This document shows positions 51,675-62,028 of a stretch of 64,000 nt of DNA, piece by piece. Origin of the DNA: Haloarcula rara (GTDB lineage Archaea; Halobacteriota; Halobacteria; Halobacteriales; Haloarculaceae); contig NZ_CP119785.1 in NCBI RefSeq assembly GCF_029338235.1, positions 1,178,001-1,242,000 on the forward strand. The letters run 5' to 3'. Each line of letters starts with the position of its first letter. Position 1 is the first letter of the stretch. The notes under the pieces were generated by a model. That model had not been told where the DNA came from. It ran no database searches and saw only the letters and a list, made by a program, of their open reading frames with translations. A program made the position numbers and the translations under genes.

Positions 51675-51849
51675 CATCCCACGTCTCTCTCTATCCACGC
51701 CTGGGCCGGCTCCTGACCCCAGCCGGCCCGGGTTTGGCTCCACGGAACCGAGCGAGAGCGGCCGTGCCGTCGTAGGCACGACGCGAGTACCGTGACAGTC
51801 GCGACTCACGGTGAGTCGCGTCGAGAACGAAACCGAGAGAAGGCGCAGT

Positions 51850-52029
51850 TCAGTTTACGGGTGTCCAGCCACACACCGAGCACTCGCTTGCGGCCGACCC
51901 GTGAAGCCCACCGCAGTCTGGACACTGTTTCTTGTTGTAGTTTTCCTCCCATCCAACGTCGTCGACCTCGTGACCGCGCTGCGAAAGGAACTCGTCGAAC
52001 ATCTCGTCGGATCTCGGTGCGCTCGCCAT
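51850..52029 (-). CDS. HVO_0416-type small zinc-finger protein
   Basis: The 59-residue protein begins 'MASAPRSDEMFDEFLSQRGHE', then has two Cys pairs, CPDC and CSVCGW, a Zn-ribbon layout. The sequence matches the haloarchaeal small zinc-finger family I recall as HVO_0416. These are stress-related but uncharacterised. Its start at 52029 is nine codons inside a longer open frame. Confidence 0.85.
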   Translation of the reverse strand: MASAPRSDEMFDEFLSQRGHEVDDVGWEENYNKKQCPDCGGLHGSAASECSVCGWTPVN

Positions 52030-52115
52030 ACGTGCTATGGTATACCACACCAGCATATAGAACTATCGATTGTGAGAAACGTTGCCACATCTTACCGGTC
52101 GACTCGGTCGGGAGT

Positions 52116-53303
52116 TCACCCGGATGAGGGGCCCAGCACGTCGGTGATAGTGTCAGCCTGTTGGATCAATATCGACCCGAGGACGCTCATCACGAGGACG
52201 TAGCCGACGGTAAAAGCCGGCAGGACCGAGGCCAGCCGGCCGGTTCCGATACCGGCCGCCAGCGTGGCGATGACGAGCGAGAACTCCCCGCGGGGGACCA
52301 GTCCCAGCCCCACGCGCAGCGAGCGACGTCGGTCGAGGCCGTAGAACCGTCCCGAGAAGGTACCACTGAGGAACTTGCCGACGGTCGTCGCGACGACCGC
52401 GACCGCGAGAAGCACGGCCACACCCGCGATGAGGGTCACGTCGGTCGTCAGCCCGATACTGAAGAAAAACACCGCCGCGAATATGTCGCGAGCGGGGGCG
52501 ACGATATGTTCGATGCGTTCGACGTGGGCAGTCTGGCTGATTCCAGTACCCAGGAAGAAGGCGGCGACGGCCTCGCTGACGCCCAGTGCCAGGGCCGCGC
52601 CGGCGACCAGCGTGGTCACGCCGACGATGCGAAGGATGAACAGTTCGTCGGAGCTGGTCCGGAAGAAGCGGTCGAGCCAGCCCGAGCCGTACCACGCGAT
52701 GGCGGTGAGACCGCCCAGAAAGAGGAAGGCGGTCCCGACGGAGATAGCTGCGGATTCGAGATCGCCGCCGCCGGCGACCGCCGAGAGTATCGCGAGATAC
52801 ACCGCGATGAGGATGTCCTCGAAGACGAGTGTCCCGAGTATCGGGCCGCTCTCGTCGTTGGCGATCCACCCCTCCTCGATAAGCGACTTGGTGATGACGG
52901 CGCTCGAAGAGATGTAGACGACGCCGGCCAGAAACAGCGTCTCCAGCAGCGTCCAGCCGAAGAGCAGTCCGATAGCCACGCCGAGACCGAAGTTGACGGC
53001 GAAGTCGACGCCACCGGCGGCGCTGATGCGCCCGCGGTCGCGCAGCAGCTGGTCGACGCTGAACTCCAGCCCGAGGAAAAAGAGGAGGAAAACGATACCG
53101 AGCTCCGCGAGCACCTGGATGAACTCGCTGTCGCTGACCAGATTGAGTGAGACCCCAAGCACCGACGAGGGCGGGTTCGGCCCGACGAGGATGCCGACCA
53201 CGATGTACGCGGGGATGACCGACAGCCCCACGCGGTTGGCGAGCGCACCGGCGAGTGCAACGGCAGTCAGCGCGATGCCGACTTCGAGCAGCAGCTCGGC
53301 CAT
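52116..53303 (-). CDS. CPA2-family cation:proton antiporter
   Basis: The 395-residue protein has about 12-13 membrane helices, with 'NRVGLSVIPAYIVVGILVGPNPPSS', 'LLFFLGLEFSVDQL' and 'ESGPILGTLVFEDILIAVYL' matching the KefB/NhaA-superfamily antiporter core. The paired membrane Asp (in 'VFED') is the probable proton/cation site. It exchanges K+ or Na+ for H+. The next gene upstream on the strand encodes its TrkA-C-type regulator and the two are one base apart. Confidence 0.9.
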   Translation of the reverse strand: MAELLLEVGIALTAVALAGALANRVGLSVIPAYIVVGILVGPNPPSSVLGVSLNLVSDSEFIQVLAELGIVFLLFFLGLEFSVDQLLRDRGRISAAGGVDFAVNFGLGVAIGLLFGWTLLETLFLAGVVYISSSAVITKSLIEEGWIANDESGPILGTLVFEDILIAVYLAILSAVAGGGDLESAAISVGTAFLFLGGLTAIAWYGSGWLDRFFRTSSDELFILRIVGVTTLVAGAALALGVSEAVAAFFLGTGISQTAHVERIEHIVAPARDIFAAVFFFSIGLTTDVTLIAGVAVLLAVAVVATTVGKFLSGTFSGRFYGLDRRRSLRVGLGLVPRGEFSLVIATLAAGIGTGRLASVLPAFTVGYVLVMSVLGSILIQQADTITDVLGPSSG

Positions 53304-53304
53304 C

Positions 53305-53793
53305 TCAGCTGTCGTCCGACTCGACGAGCGCTTCGAATTCGGCCAGCTCCTCGCGGGTCCCGAGCGTGACGAGGATGTCGCCGGCGGTTATCGTCTCTCC
53401 CGGACCGGGGTTGGGGACGGTGTCCGAGCCGCGCTGGATAGCGATGACCGAGACACCGGTCCGCTGGCGGAGATTCGCTTCACCGAGCGTCTGCCCGGCG
53501 AGGTCGCTTTCCTGGCCCACGTCGAGCCACTCGATGACGGCCTCGCCAAGTGGCACCTCCACCTCGTCGGTCTCGACTGGCTGGAAGTACGCCCCCTGGA
53601 GGATGGCCCCGACCTCGCGGGCCAGTTGCCCCGAGAGGGTAACGAGCCGCTCGGCGTCCGCGTCGGGGTCGGGCTTGTGGAACACCTCCCGCTTGCCGTC
53701 GTGGTGTAACAGGACGACGAGCCGTTCGTCGCTGCCGATCTCCACCTCGAACTTCTTGCCGACGCCGGGGACGTCTGTCTCGTAGACCGTCAT
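53305..53793 (-). CDS. TrkA-C domain regulatory subunit of the antiporter
   Basis: The 162-residue protein starts 'MTVYETDVPGVGKKFEVEIG'. The first 60 residues are beta-rich; the last 75 form a TrkA_C (RCK C-terminal) domain: 'EWLDVGQESDLAGQTLGEANLRQRTGVSVIAIQRG'. This domain pair (AmhM type) binds small ligands and gates an associated antiporter or channel. It precedes the antiporter gene in the same operon with one base between. The start at 53793 is preferred to longer frames. Confidence 0.9.
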   Translation of the reverse strand: MTVYETDVPGVGKKFEVEIGSDERLVVLLHHDGKREVFHKPDPDADAERLVTLSGQLAREVGAILQGAYFQPVETDEVEVPLGEAVIEWLDVGQESDLAGQTLGEANLRQRTGVSVIAIQRGSDTVPNPGPGETITAGDILVTLGTREELAEFEALVESDDS

Positions 53794-53854
53794 ATCGGGA
53801 CAACGAGCGGAGGCTGAATAAACCCGGGTGGCCCGGAAACCCGCAGCTACCCGC

Positions 53855-55918
<2,064 letters not shown>

Positions 55919-55973
55919 TGTCTGTGGGTAGGGCTGGAGGGACTTGAGGCGCTCGCTCGCAGTTCCGGGCCCG

Positions 55974-56399
55974 TTATACACTGTCTTCGACAGGGTCCGT
56001 AACCGTCAGCCAGCCGAGACTGTCACCGAGGCGTTTCAGCCCCTCGTCGTGTGTCCAGAGTCGAGATACGTCGTGTCGTTCCATAGCAGCCAGGACGGTC
56101 GCGTCACGACCACCGATACCGGACTGAGCGTGTGTCTCCAGCAGGTTCGCTCCAGCGGCAACGTCACGTTCGGTCAAGTCGGCGGTCGTGACGTTCGAGA
56201 GTCGGAGGAATCGGTCGACAGTCTCCCCACTGTCCGCGAGCTGGTTCGACAGATAGTGTACAACCTCCATCTGGAGGACAGTCGTGGTAAATATCGGTTC
56301 GTTCTGGAGTACATCGTCGACGGGCTCTCGAACAGCCTCGTGCTCGTCGAGGCTTTCATCGAAATAGGATATCCAGATGTTCGCGTCGAGACAGTACAT
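55974..56399 (-). CDS. vapC: PIN-domain ribonuclease toxin (VapC-like)
   Basis: The 141-residue PIN domain has the acidic quartet Asp5 ('CLDANIW'), Glu45 ('LQMEVVH'), Asp99 ('GGRDA') and Asp118 ('THDEG'). VapC toxins cleave tRNA or rRNA. Its ATG overlaps the stop codon of the upstream AbrB-fold antitoxin gene (TGATG), a translational coupling typical of toxin-antitoxin pairs. It ends 55 bases before the uvrB start. Confidence 0.88.
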   Translation of the reverse strand: MYCLDANIWISYFDESLDEHEAVREPVDDVLQNEPIFTTTVLQMEVVHYLSNQLADSGETVDRFLRLSNVTTADLTERDVAAGANLLETHAQSGIGGRDATVLAAMERHDVSRLWTHDEGLKRLGDSLGWLTVTDPVEDSV

Positions 56400-56662
56400 C
56401 AGGGCAGGTCGCTCGTCCAGTCCGTTTTCATCTCAAGCGGGTCGCGCGGACTCGCATCTTCCGCACGCGTCTCGTCGTTGATACACCCGGCCATCGTTTC
56501 GACGAACGATTCGCGGGAGATGCGCGGTCGGATGACGATGTGCCCGTCCGCCCGTTCGATTTCGACAGTCTCTCCGGGGCCGATGTGTAGCGACTCGCGG
56601 ATGGACTGTGGAATGGTGACGCGCCCTTTCTCGTCAACGCGTCGTTCGTCGCTCGTCCCCAT
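56399..56662 (-). CDS. vapB: AbrB/MazE-fold antitoxin (VapB-like)
   Basis: The 87-residue product has the SpoVT/AbrB swapped-hairpin motif 'RRVDEKGRVTIPQSIRESLHIGPGETVEIERADG', followed by a C-terminal tail 'DPLEMKTDWTSDLP' that would bind the toxin. I favour ATG 56662 because the palindrome just upstream would then be the operator; a GTG at 56671 is the alternative. It precedes vapC. Confidence 0.87.
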   Translation of the reverse strand: MGTSDERRVDEKGRVTIPQSIRESLHIGPGETVEIERADGHIVIRPRISRESFVETMAGCINDETRAEDASPRDPLEMKTDWTSDLP

Positions 56663-56666
56663 ATTT

Positions 56667-56680
56667 CCCACTACAGTGGG
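56667..56680. promoter_or_regulatory. Perfect palindrome at the vapB start, likely autoregulatory operator
   Basis: CCCACT-AC-AGTGGG (56667-56680) lies 5-18 bases upstream of the vapB ATG (56662). It is flanked by an AT-rich TATA-like region (56681-56698, containing AAATATT). AbrB-type antitoxins usually repress their own operon at such a site. Confidence 0.55.
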
Positions 56681-56700
56681 ATGTCAGATAAATATTCGGC

Positions 56701-57306
56701 TCAGCAGACGTCCTTCGGGTTCACACCAAGCTCTTCGAGCGTCTCGACGTAGTCGTCGTAGGCCGCCGCGACCACGTCGATGGCTGCGCCCTCCGCGGCC
56801 TCCCAGTCGTCGTCATCCTCGCAGGTCTCGTCCAGCAGGTCGGCGGCGTCCTCGCGTAGTGTCTCGACCTCGCTGCCCGCGCTGCGGTAGGTACTCGCGG
56901 TCTGGGGGTCCGCCTGCCCGGTGAAGAAGCCGGTGAGCTGCTCTTTGACCTTCTTGTCGACGAGCGTCCAGCCGACGAGCCCGCCCAGCCGCTCGACCGT
57001 GTCGTCCAGCGCGTCGAGCGTCTCGTGCATGTGGAACTCCCGGTCGGCGGGTTCGGTCTCGCCCTGTCGGTCGCCCGCGTCGCTCGCGGCGTCGGCAAAG
57101 AGGTCGCCGGCCGCGTCGGCAGCGTCGTCGGCCCACGCCTCGAAGGTCGCGGCGGCGGCGGCCTCGCGGGCCGCGGCGGCGGCGTGGATACTGTCGGGCT
57201 CCATCTCCCCGCGCGTGTCCGCGTACAGTGTCTTCGAGGAGCCCAGTCGGGAGAGCTCGGTCTGCTGGTCGTCTCGGACGGCATCGATGAGGTCGTCGGC
57301 GGTCAT
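56701..57306 (-). CDS. Haloarchaeal alpha-helical protein, rubrerythrin-like annotation group
   Basis: The 201-residue acidic protein is Ala/Asp/Glu-rich and predicted helical throughout, with 'HAAAAAREAAAAATFEAWADDAADAAGDLF' and 'HMHETLDALDDTVERLGGLVGW'. Homologues in haloarchaea have been labelled rubrerythrin-like or transcription antitermination, without experimental support that I know. The classical E-x-x-H iron motifs are not convincing. Function unknown. It abuts the vapBC promoter region. Confidence 0.72.
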   Translation of the reverse strand: MTADDLIDAVRDDQQTELSRLGSSKTLYADTRGEMEPDSIHAAAAAREAAAAATFEAWADDAADAAGDLFADAASDAGDRQGETEPADREFHMHETLDALDDTVERLGGLVGWTLVDKKVKEQLTGFFTGQADPQTASTYRSAGSEVETLREDAADLLDETCEDDDDWEAAEGAAIDVVAAAYDDYVETLEELGVNPKDVC

Positions 57307-57351
57307 ACCCGCGACTGGGCCCGGCGCGGGCTTGTAACCATCGGAGCCAGG

Positions 57352-58320
57352 TCAGCCGTGCCACGCGCCGCGTCGGTCGCTGTGGCTGGCGTCGTCCAGC
57401 CGGTCGGGGCTGTCGCCGGTGTGGAACGTCTCCACGAGCTGGGAGGCAACGTGCCAGCTCGCGGCGTCGGTGTCGAGCCCGACGAGCCGTATCTCGGCGC
57501 TCGTGTAGCTCTCGATGGCGCCGTCCTGGTCCGGGTCGGTCCCTTCGAGCAACAGACACGACCCCTCGCCTGCCGTGCAGTCGTCGGCCGAGACGCTGCT
57601 GACGGTGACGGCTGCGGCCTCGGGGTCCTCGACGACGCGGACGGAGACGTCGGCGGGAACCGCTCCGTCGGCCCCCTCGCGAACGTAATCGAGCGCGTAG
57701 TCGAGTTCCGCCCGATAGTCTTCGCCCGGCTCAGCCAGCGCAACCGTCAGTTCCGTGTCGTTCCACGGGTTCTCGCGCTCGGTGGCGTTGGGCTGTGGCA
57801 GTGTCGCCAGGTCACGCTCGTGGGCCATCACCTCGCGCGGTCGGTCGGTGTGGCCGAGGCCCAGCAGGTGGCCGGCCTCGTGGCGGACGACCAGCCGGGT
57901 CGACTCGTCAGCCAGCCCGCGCCTGACCTCGACCCTCGCCGGTCGGTCGACCCCGGTCGAGGCGTCGATACGGGGCGCACAGCCGGCCGGGAACTCGGTG
58001 TCACCGCAGTCGCCCACTGTCTCGACGAAGCGCAGGCTGACATCGACCCCGTTTTCCGACGTCTCCCCCGGTTCCAGCACCCGGAAGGCGACGTCGAAGC
58101 CGGCGTACTCGCCGGCGTTTTGCTCCCAGTAGGCGAGCCCGTCCTCGACCAGCGCCCGCTCGCGGTCGGTACCCTCGACGGCGACGGTCACGGTTTCGCC
58201 GTCGAAGGGATGCTCGTCGCTACCCGTCAACGACTCCGCCTGGTCGACGAGCGCACCACAGCCGGCCAGCCCGCCCAGGAGGACGAGGAGTGCGAGCGCG
58301 CCGGCGCGTCGGCTATCCAT
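57352..58320 (-). CDS. Lipoprotein with metzincin-type zinc motif
   Basis: The 322-residue product starts 'MDSRRAGALALLVLLGGLAGCG', a lipoprotein signal with lipobox. The zinc motif HExxHxxGxxH is at residues 147-157 ('HEAGHLLGLGH'), followed by Met165 in 'REVMAH', as in metzincins. Four Cys residues lie in two pairs. A membrane-anchored extracellular metalloprotease is inferred; the family is unknown. It starts 36 bases after the mature 3' end of the RNase P RNA on the same strand, so they may share a transcript. Confidence 0.8.
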   Translation of the reverse strand: MDSRRAGALALLVLLGGLAGCGALVDQAESLTGSDEHPFDGETVTVAVEGTDRERALVEDGLAYWEQNAGEYAGFDVAFRVLEPGETSENGVDVSLRFVETVGDCGDTEFPAGCAPRIDASTGVDRPARVEVRRGLADESTRLVVRHEAGHLLGLGHTDRPREVMAHERDLATLPQPNATERENPWNDTELTVALAEPGEDYRAELDYALDYVREGADGAVPADVSVRVVEDPEAAAVTVSSVSADDCTAGEGSCLLLEGTDPDQDGAIESYTSAEIRLVGLDTDAASWHVASQLVETFHTGDSPDRLDDASHSDRRGAWHG

Positions 58321-58356
58321 TGGCTATCGGTCGGACTCGGTGCACGTGTAGATTGT

Positions 58357-58714
58357 GGCTGCGGGGAGTAAGCCCCCTTCTGTTCGGGCCGGCATTCGGC
58401 TGAGCGACCGCGTCCAGCGCTCGCGCGCAGTGTCGGACTACCTGTCGACGCGGTCTTGCACCGGTGAGGATTCGCCGTTCCATCGGTCCGTCCAGGGGAG
58501 CGCAGTGGGCGTCAGCACACCGCGATGGCCCTCGGTGGGTTAACTCTCCCTCGCTTGCGTTCGGGATTCGCGCACCTCATCGGTCCCCGGACGACGTGTC
58601 GTTGCTGTTCCAGAGCCGACGGTCTCCCGCCCCGGGCTTGTGCCCGGTCACCTGTCCGACGGGTGGGGGGACTTTCCTCATGCCTCTCGGCACGGGGGCC
58701 GGCCTCCCGCTGCC
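58357..58714 (-). ncRNA. rnpB: RNase P RNA, archaeal type A
   Basis: On the minus strand this stretch carries the universal CR I sequence GCATGAGGAAAGTC (ending near 58671) and the CR V sequence ACAGAAGGGGGCTTACTCC near the 3' end (58366-58384). The termini pair as GGCAGCGGG with CCCGCAGCC (one A-A mismatch), forming P1. The 358-base length is normal for haloarchaea. It forms RNase P and cuts 5' leaders from pre-tRNA. Open frames here are artefacts. Ends are placed by pairing and may be off by a few bases. Confidence 0.93.
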
Positions 58715-58804
58715 GGTCGAACGTAGTCGAGTGGCGCTGATTAAGCTTGCTTCTCGGTCAGCGCCGGCACAAGACAGTTACCTCGGGTGGCTGAACACCC
58801 TCCA

Positions 58805-59281
58805 ATGCCGTCGTTCCATCGGCCGGGTGGCCGGGCCGTCGTCCTGCTAGTCGTCGGTGCCGTCCTCCTCGTCGGCGGGGCCCTCGCCTACGATGCGGTC
58901 CCGGGTGAGGACTACCGCGTTGTCGTCACGGCGACCGACATCGACAACCCAGAGAACGTCACCACGCGAGAGGTTGACGTGTACACCTACGCGGAGCTAT
59001 CGTCGGACGCGCAGTCGGTGTTCCGCGACGGACGGGCCGCCGACGGCGAGGCCATCATCGTCGACGCCCGCCGGTGGACCGACGAGTTCGAGTACGGAAC
59101 CGACACCGACGGGTTAACTGTCGTCACGGATGACGAGACCAACTACCTCGTCATCGCCTCCCAGGAGCAGTGTCTCGGGGCGCTGTGTGACATCATCCGG
59201 GGGCTGTGTGCGCTCGTGTCGGCCGTGGGAGCGGTGGCCGTCGCCGTCGGCTGTAGACGCTGTGTCGACTGGACGACGTGA
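58805..59281 (+). CDS. Two-helix membrane protein with extracellular loop, unknown function
   Basis: The 158-residue product has a signal-anchor 'GRAVVLLVVGAVLLVGGALAYDAVPG' (residues 7-32), a soluble beta-rich middle ('YRVVVTATDIDNPENVTTREVDVYTYAEL...') and a C-terminal helix 'GALCDIIRGLCALVSAVGAVAVAVGC'. No family is recognised. The ATG at 58805 was chosen because the upstream in-frame GTG offers no advantage. It lies near the 5' flank of rnpB on the opposite strand. Confidence 0.7.
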   Translation: MPSFHRPGGRAVVLLVVGAVLLVGGALAYDAVPGEDYRVVVTATDIDNPENVTTREVDVYTYAELSSDAQSVFRDGRAADGEAIIVDARRWTDEFEYGTDTDGLTVVTDDETNYLVIASQEQCLGALCDIIRGLCALVSAVGAVAVAVGCRRCVDWTT

Positions 59282-59311
59282 GTCGGACCGATCCCCGAGA
59301 AGACAGCGGTA

Positions 59312-61075
59312 TCAGTCGTCGGCTTCGAGGGGCTGGCCGTTGCCGTCGGTCGGCGCGGGCGAGGACTGCATGTCGTCGTCCTCGGCGTAGGGGTACCACG
59401 TCATCTTCGTGTTGTGCATGTAGGGGTCGTGGTAGTCGGTCTCCTCGGGCTCGACGAGGTCGGCCAGCGTCTCCTCGTCGCGCGCTTCGACGAAGTCACG
59501 GAACGTCTCGCCGTCCTCGCGAAGCTCTTTGAAGTTGTTCACGAGGTTGCGGATGGCGCCGGGCACCTCGTCGGCGGGGACGCGCATCTCGACCCAGTCG
59601 GCAAAGCGGGGGTCCTCACCGAGGCCGCCACCGAGGCCGATGTCGAGGGCCTCGACCGGCTCGCCGTCCTTGCGGGTCTTCATGCCGCGCAGGGAGACGT
59701 CGGCGATCTGGGGCTGGGCACAGGAGGCGGTACAGCCCGAGAGGTGGATGTGGAAGTCTTCGTGGTCGGCGGGGAGCTCGACGTTGTCCTTGAGCCAGCG
59801 GGCATACCGAACTTGACGGTTCTTCGTCTCGACGATAGAGAGCGAGCAGTACTCGGTGCCGGTACAGGCGATAGAGCCACGCATGAACGGCGAGGGGTTC
59901 GGCGAGTAGTCAGAGAGCAGTGGCTCGCTTTTGAGGTCCGCTAAGTTCTCCTCGGGGACGTCCATGATGATGACGTTCTGGCGCTGGGTGAGTCGGACCT
60001 CGCCGGAGCCGTACTCGTCTGCGAGTTCGGCCAGTTCCAGCGTGTCCTCGGCGCCCATCCGGCCGACGAGGACGTTCAGGCCGACGTAGTAGTTGCCGTC
60101 GGGCTGTTCGTGGATGCCGACGTGGTCGTTGTGCCCCGTCTGGCCGCCGGAGTTGTAGGTGTACTTCTCGCGCATGTCCTCGCCGGCGGTCTCGAGTTCG
60201 AAGTCGACGAACTCGTCCTGGAGAACCTGGCGCATCTTCTCGGGGCCCCACTCGTCCATGAGGAACTTGATTCGGGCGTTGAAGCGGTCCTCGCGGTCCC
60301 CGTACTCGCGAAACAGCGCGGACATCCCGTGGGCGACGTCGGCGGCCTGGTCGGCCGGGACCCAGACGTCGATGTCGCGGGCGAGGCGGGCCTCCTTGCG
60401 GGAGAGGCCGCCGCCGACGCGGACGTTGAAGCCGACTTCGCCGTGCTTCTCGGCGGGCTCGAAGGCGAGGTCGTTGATGTCGCCCTGGCCACAGCCCTCG
60501 TCACAGCCGGTGATGGCGACTTTCCACTTGCGCGGGAGGTTCGAGTAGTCGTCGTTGCCCTTGAAGGTCTCGTGGAGCTCCTCGGCGACGGGCCAGGCGT
60601 CGACGTGTTCGTGTTTGTCCTTGCCGGCGACCGGGCAGCCGACGATGTTGCGCCAGGAGTCACCGCAGGCCTGCTGGGTAGAGAGGCCGACAGATTCGAG
60701 CTTCTCGAAGATATCCGGGATGTCCTCCAGCTTGATCCAGTGGAGCTGGATGGACTGCCGTGTCGTCCAGTCACAGACGGCCGGCCCGAACTCTGGGTTT
60801 TCGGCGGGACCGCGGGCGTAGTCGCGGGCGATTTCACCGATGACCTCGAGCTGGCCGGGCTTGATGACGCCGTTTGGCGTCCCGATGCGCATCATGAAAT
60901 AGGACTCCTGGCCCGAGCGCTGGTGGTACAGCCCCCACCACTTGAAGCGCTCGAACCACGCGTCGTGCTCGTCCTCCGGGATGGCCTCCCATCCCTGCTC
61001 TGCGAACTCCATGAGATGCTCGCGAATCTCGTTCCCGTAGACCTCGTCTTTCCATCCTTCGACTTTGCTGGGCAT
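59312..61075 (-). CDS. nirA: Ferredoxin-dependent assimilatory nitrite reductase
   Basis: The 587-residue siroheme enzyme has two ferredoxin-like half-domains: 'QRSGQESYFMMRIGTPNG' and 'NYYVGLNVLVGRMGAEDTLEL', and the 4Fe-4S/siroheme Cys404, Cys410, Cys448 and Cys452 ('ACTGTEYCSLS', 'SGCTASCAQP'). It reduces nitrite to ammonium with six electrons. The length equals Haloferax NirA as I recall it. No nitrate reductase gene is adjacent, so the operon is split or the neighbour genes lie outside. Sulfite reductase is the alternative. Confidence 0.93.
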   Translation of the reverse strand: MPSKVEGWKDEVYGNEIREHLMEFAEQGWEAIPEDEHDAWFERFKWWGLYHQRSGQESYFMMRIGTPNGVIKPGQLEVIGEIARDYARGPAENPEFGPAVCDWTTRQSIQLHWIKLEDIPDIFEKLESVGLSTQQACGDSWRNIVGCPVAGKDKHEHVDAWPVAEELHETFKGNDDYSNLPRKWKVAITGCDEGCGQGDINDLAFEPAEKHGEVGFNVRVGGGLSRKEARLARDIDVWVPADQAADVAHGMSALFREYGDREDRFNARIKFLMDEWGPEKMRQVLQDEFVDFELETAGEDMREKYTYNSGGQTGHNDHVGIHEQPDGNYYVGLNVLVGRMGAEDTLELAELADEYGSGEVRLTQRQNVIIMDVPEENLADLKSEPLLSDYSPNPSPFMRGSIACTGTEYCSLSIVETKNRQVRYARWLKDNVELPADHEDFHIHLSGCTASCAQPQIADVSLRGMKTRKDGEPVEALDIGLGGGLGEDPRFADWVEMRVPADEVPGAIRNLVNNFKELREDGETFRDFVEARDEETLADLVEPEETDYHDPYMHNTKMTWYPYAEDDDMQSSPAPTDGNGQPLEADD

Positions 61076-61171
61076 GGATAGTTCTGTCTGTTGCCTAGAG
61101 AGCCACCCTTATACGACACGCCTTCTCGTCAACCGTCTCCCCCACTACCCGAAACAGGAGATTGTTGCCAC

Positions 61172-61510
61172 CTATTCCGGGTCGCCATCAGCGGCGTGTT
61201 TGCCCGGGAAGTGGACGCTCTCGTGGACGACACCGTAGAATTCCCCCGAATCGGGGTCGACGACACGCCCGACGGTCAGCCAGTCCGTAACGCCGCTCTC
61301 GCCACAGGCGATACACTGACCGGCGATACGAGCCTCGATATTCGGGTAATCGACGCCGACTTTCACGAACCCCTCGGCGAGGAAATCGGCCAGTTCACAC
61401 CCGCAGAAGTCCGTCTGCGCGAGGAGCCACAGGTCCGAGACGTTCACCTCCCGGGAGTCGTTGACGGAGATCCACGCGCCGTCGTCGAGCTGGTGAACGT
61501 CGGTTGTCAT
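61172..61510 (-). CDS. Haloarchaeal metal-site protein, unknown function
   Basis: The 112-residue protein starts 'MTTDVHQLDDGAWISVNDSREVNVSDLWLLAQTDFCGCELADF' and has two Cys pairs, CGCE and CIACG, near residues 36 and 69, plus several His in the tail, so a zinc or iron-sulfur site is likely. The location 97 bases upstream of nirA on the same strand may link it to nitrite reduction, but I do not recognise the family. Confidence 0.72.
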   Translation of the reverse strand: MTTDVHQLDDGAWISVNDSREVNVSDLWLLAQTDFCGCELADFLAEGFVKVGVDYPNIEARIAGQCIACGESGVTDWLTVGRVVDPDSGEFYGVVHESVHFPGKHAADGDPE

Positions 61511-61776
61511 TACATCTCATTAGATTTCCGTGACACCTGAGGGCATCGGCGCTGTCAACTTTCGCCGGTGCCGGAATTATCCGGCCGCCGTCTTGCGGTG
61601 TGTGCGACTAGCCACCACGACGCTCGATCTGTCAGCAGCCGTACAAGGTAGCTGCACACGTTGCCGGTAAGCCGCAGTGTGGGTTGTTCTTACAGGAGGG
61701 TGCGGCCTTAAGGTAAGAGGGCTGTTACGAGGGAGTAGCGACACGCGACGACGTCCTCGTCGCTCCAACAGAAACG

Positions 61777-61926
61777 ATGACGAACGCAAACCAGACGCAC
61801 GACGAACCCGACGCCGAAGTAGACGAACCAACCACCGACCACCTCGACAACGTCGAGGACGGCTGTGGCTGCACCGAGATCTGGGAACACATGTCCGAGG
61901 AGCGCGAGAGCGCATCGGACGACTAG
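61777..61926 (+). CDS. 49-residue haloarchaeal CxC protein
   Basis: The short gene encodes 'MTNANQTHDEPDAEVDEP...LDNVEDGCGCTEIWEHMSEERE'. The motif 'VEDGCGCTEIWEHMSE' is characteristic of a small conserved haloarchaeal protein I recall but cannot name. The start follows a short untranslated region. Codon use is normal. It is on the strand of the next gene (62029), 102 bases away. Confidence 0.6.
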   Translation: MTNANQTHDEPDAEVDEPTTDHLDNVEDGCGCTEIWEHMSEERESASDD

Positions 61927-62028
61927 CGCTGTTTTCACTACCGTCCAGATGTGCCCGGGAGCGCCGGAGCATCGCGGCCGCACAGCCGGACGGGATACTT
62001 TTGTGCTGGGACCGCTAACGCCGTACTG

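Noticed and set aside
58464..58850. Plus-strand frames over the RNase P RNA
   Set aside because: The conserved RNA motifs on the other strand explain the interval; the frames have no family-like residues.
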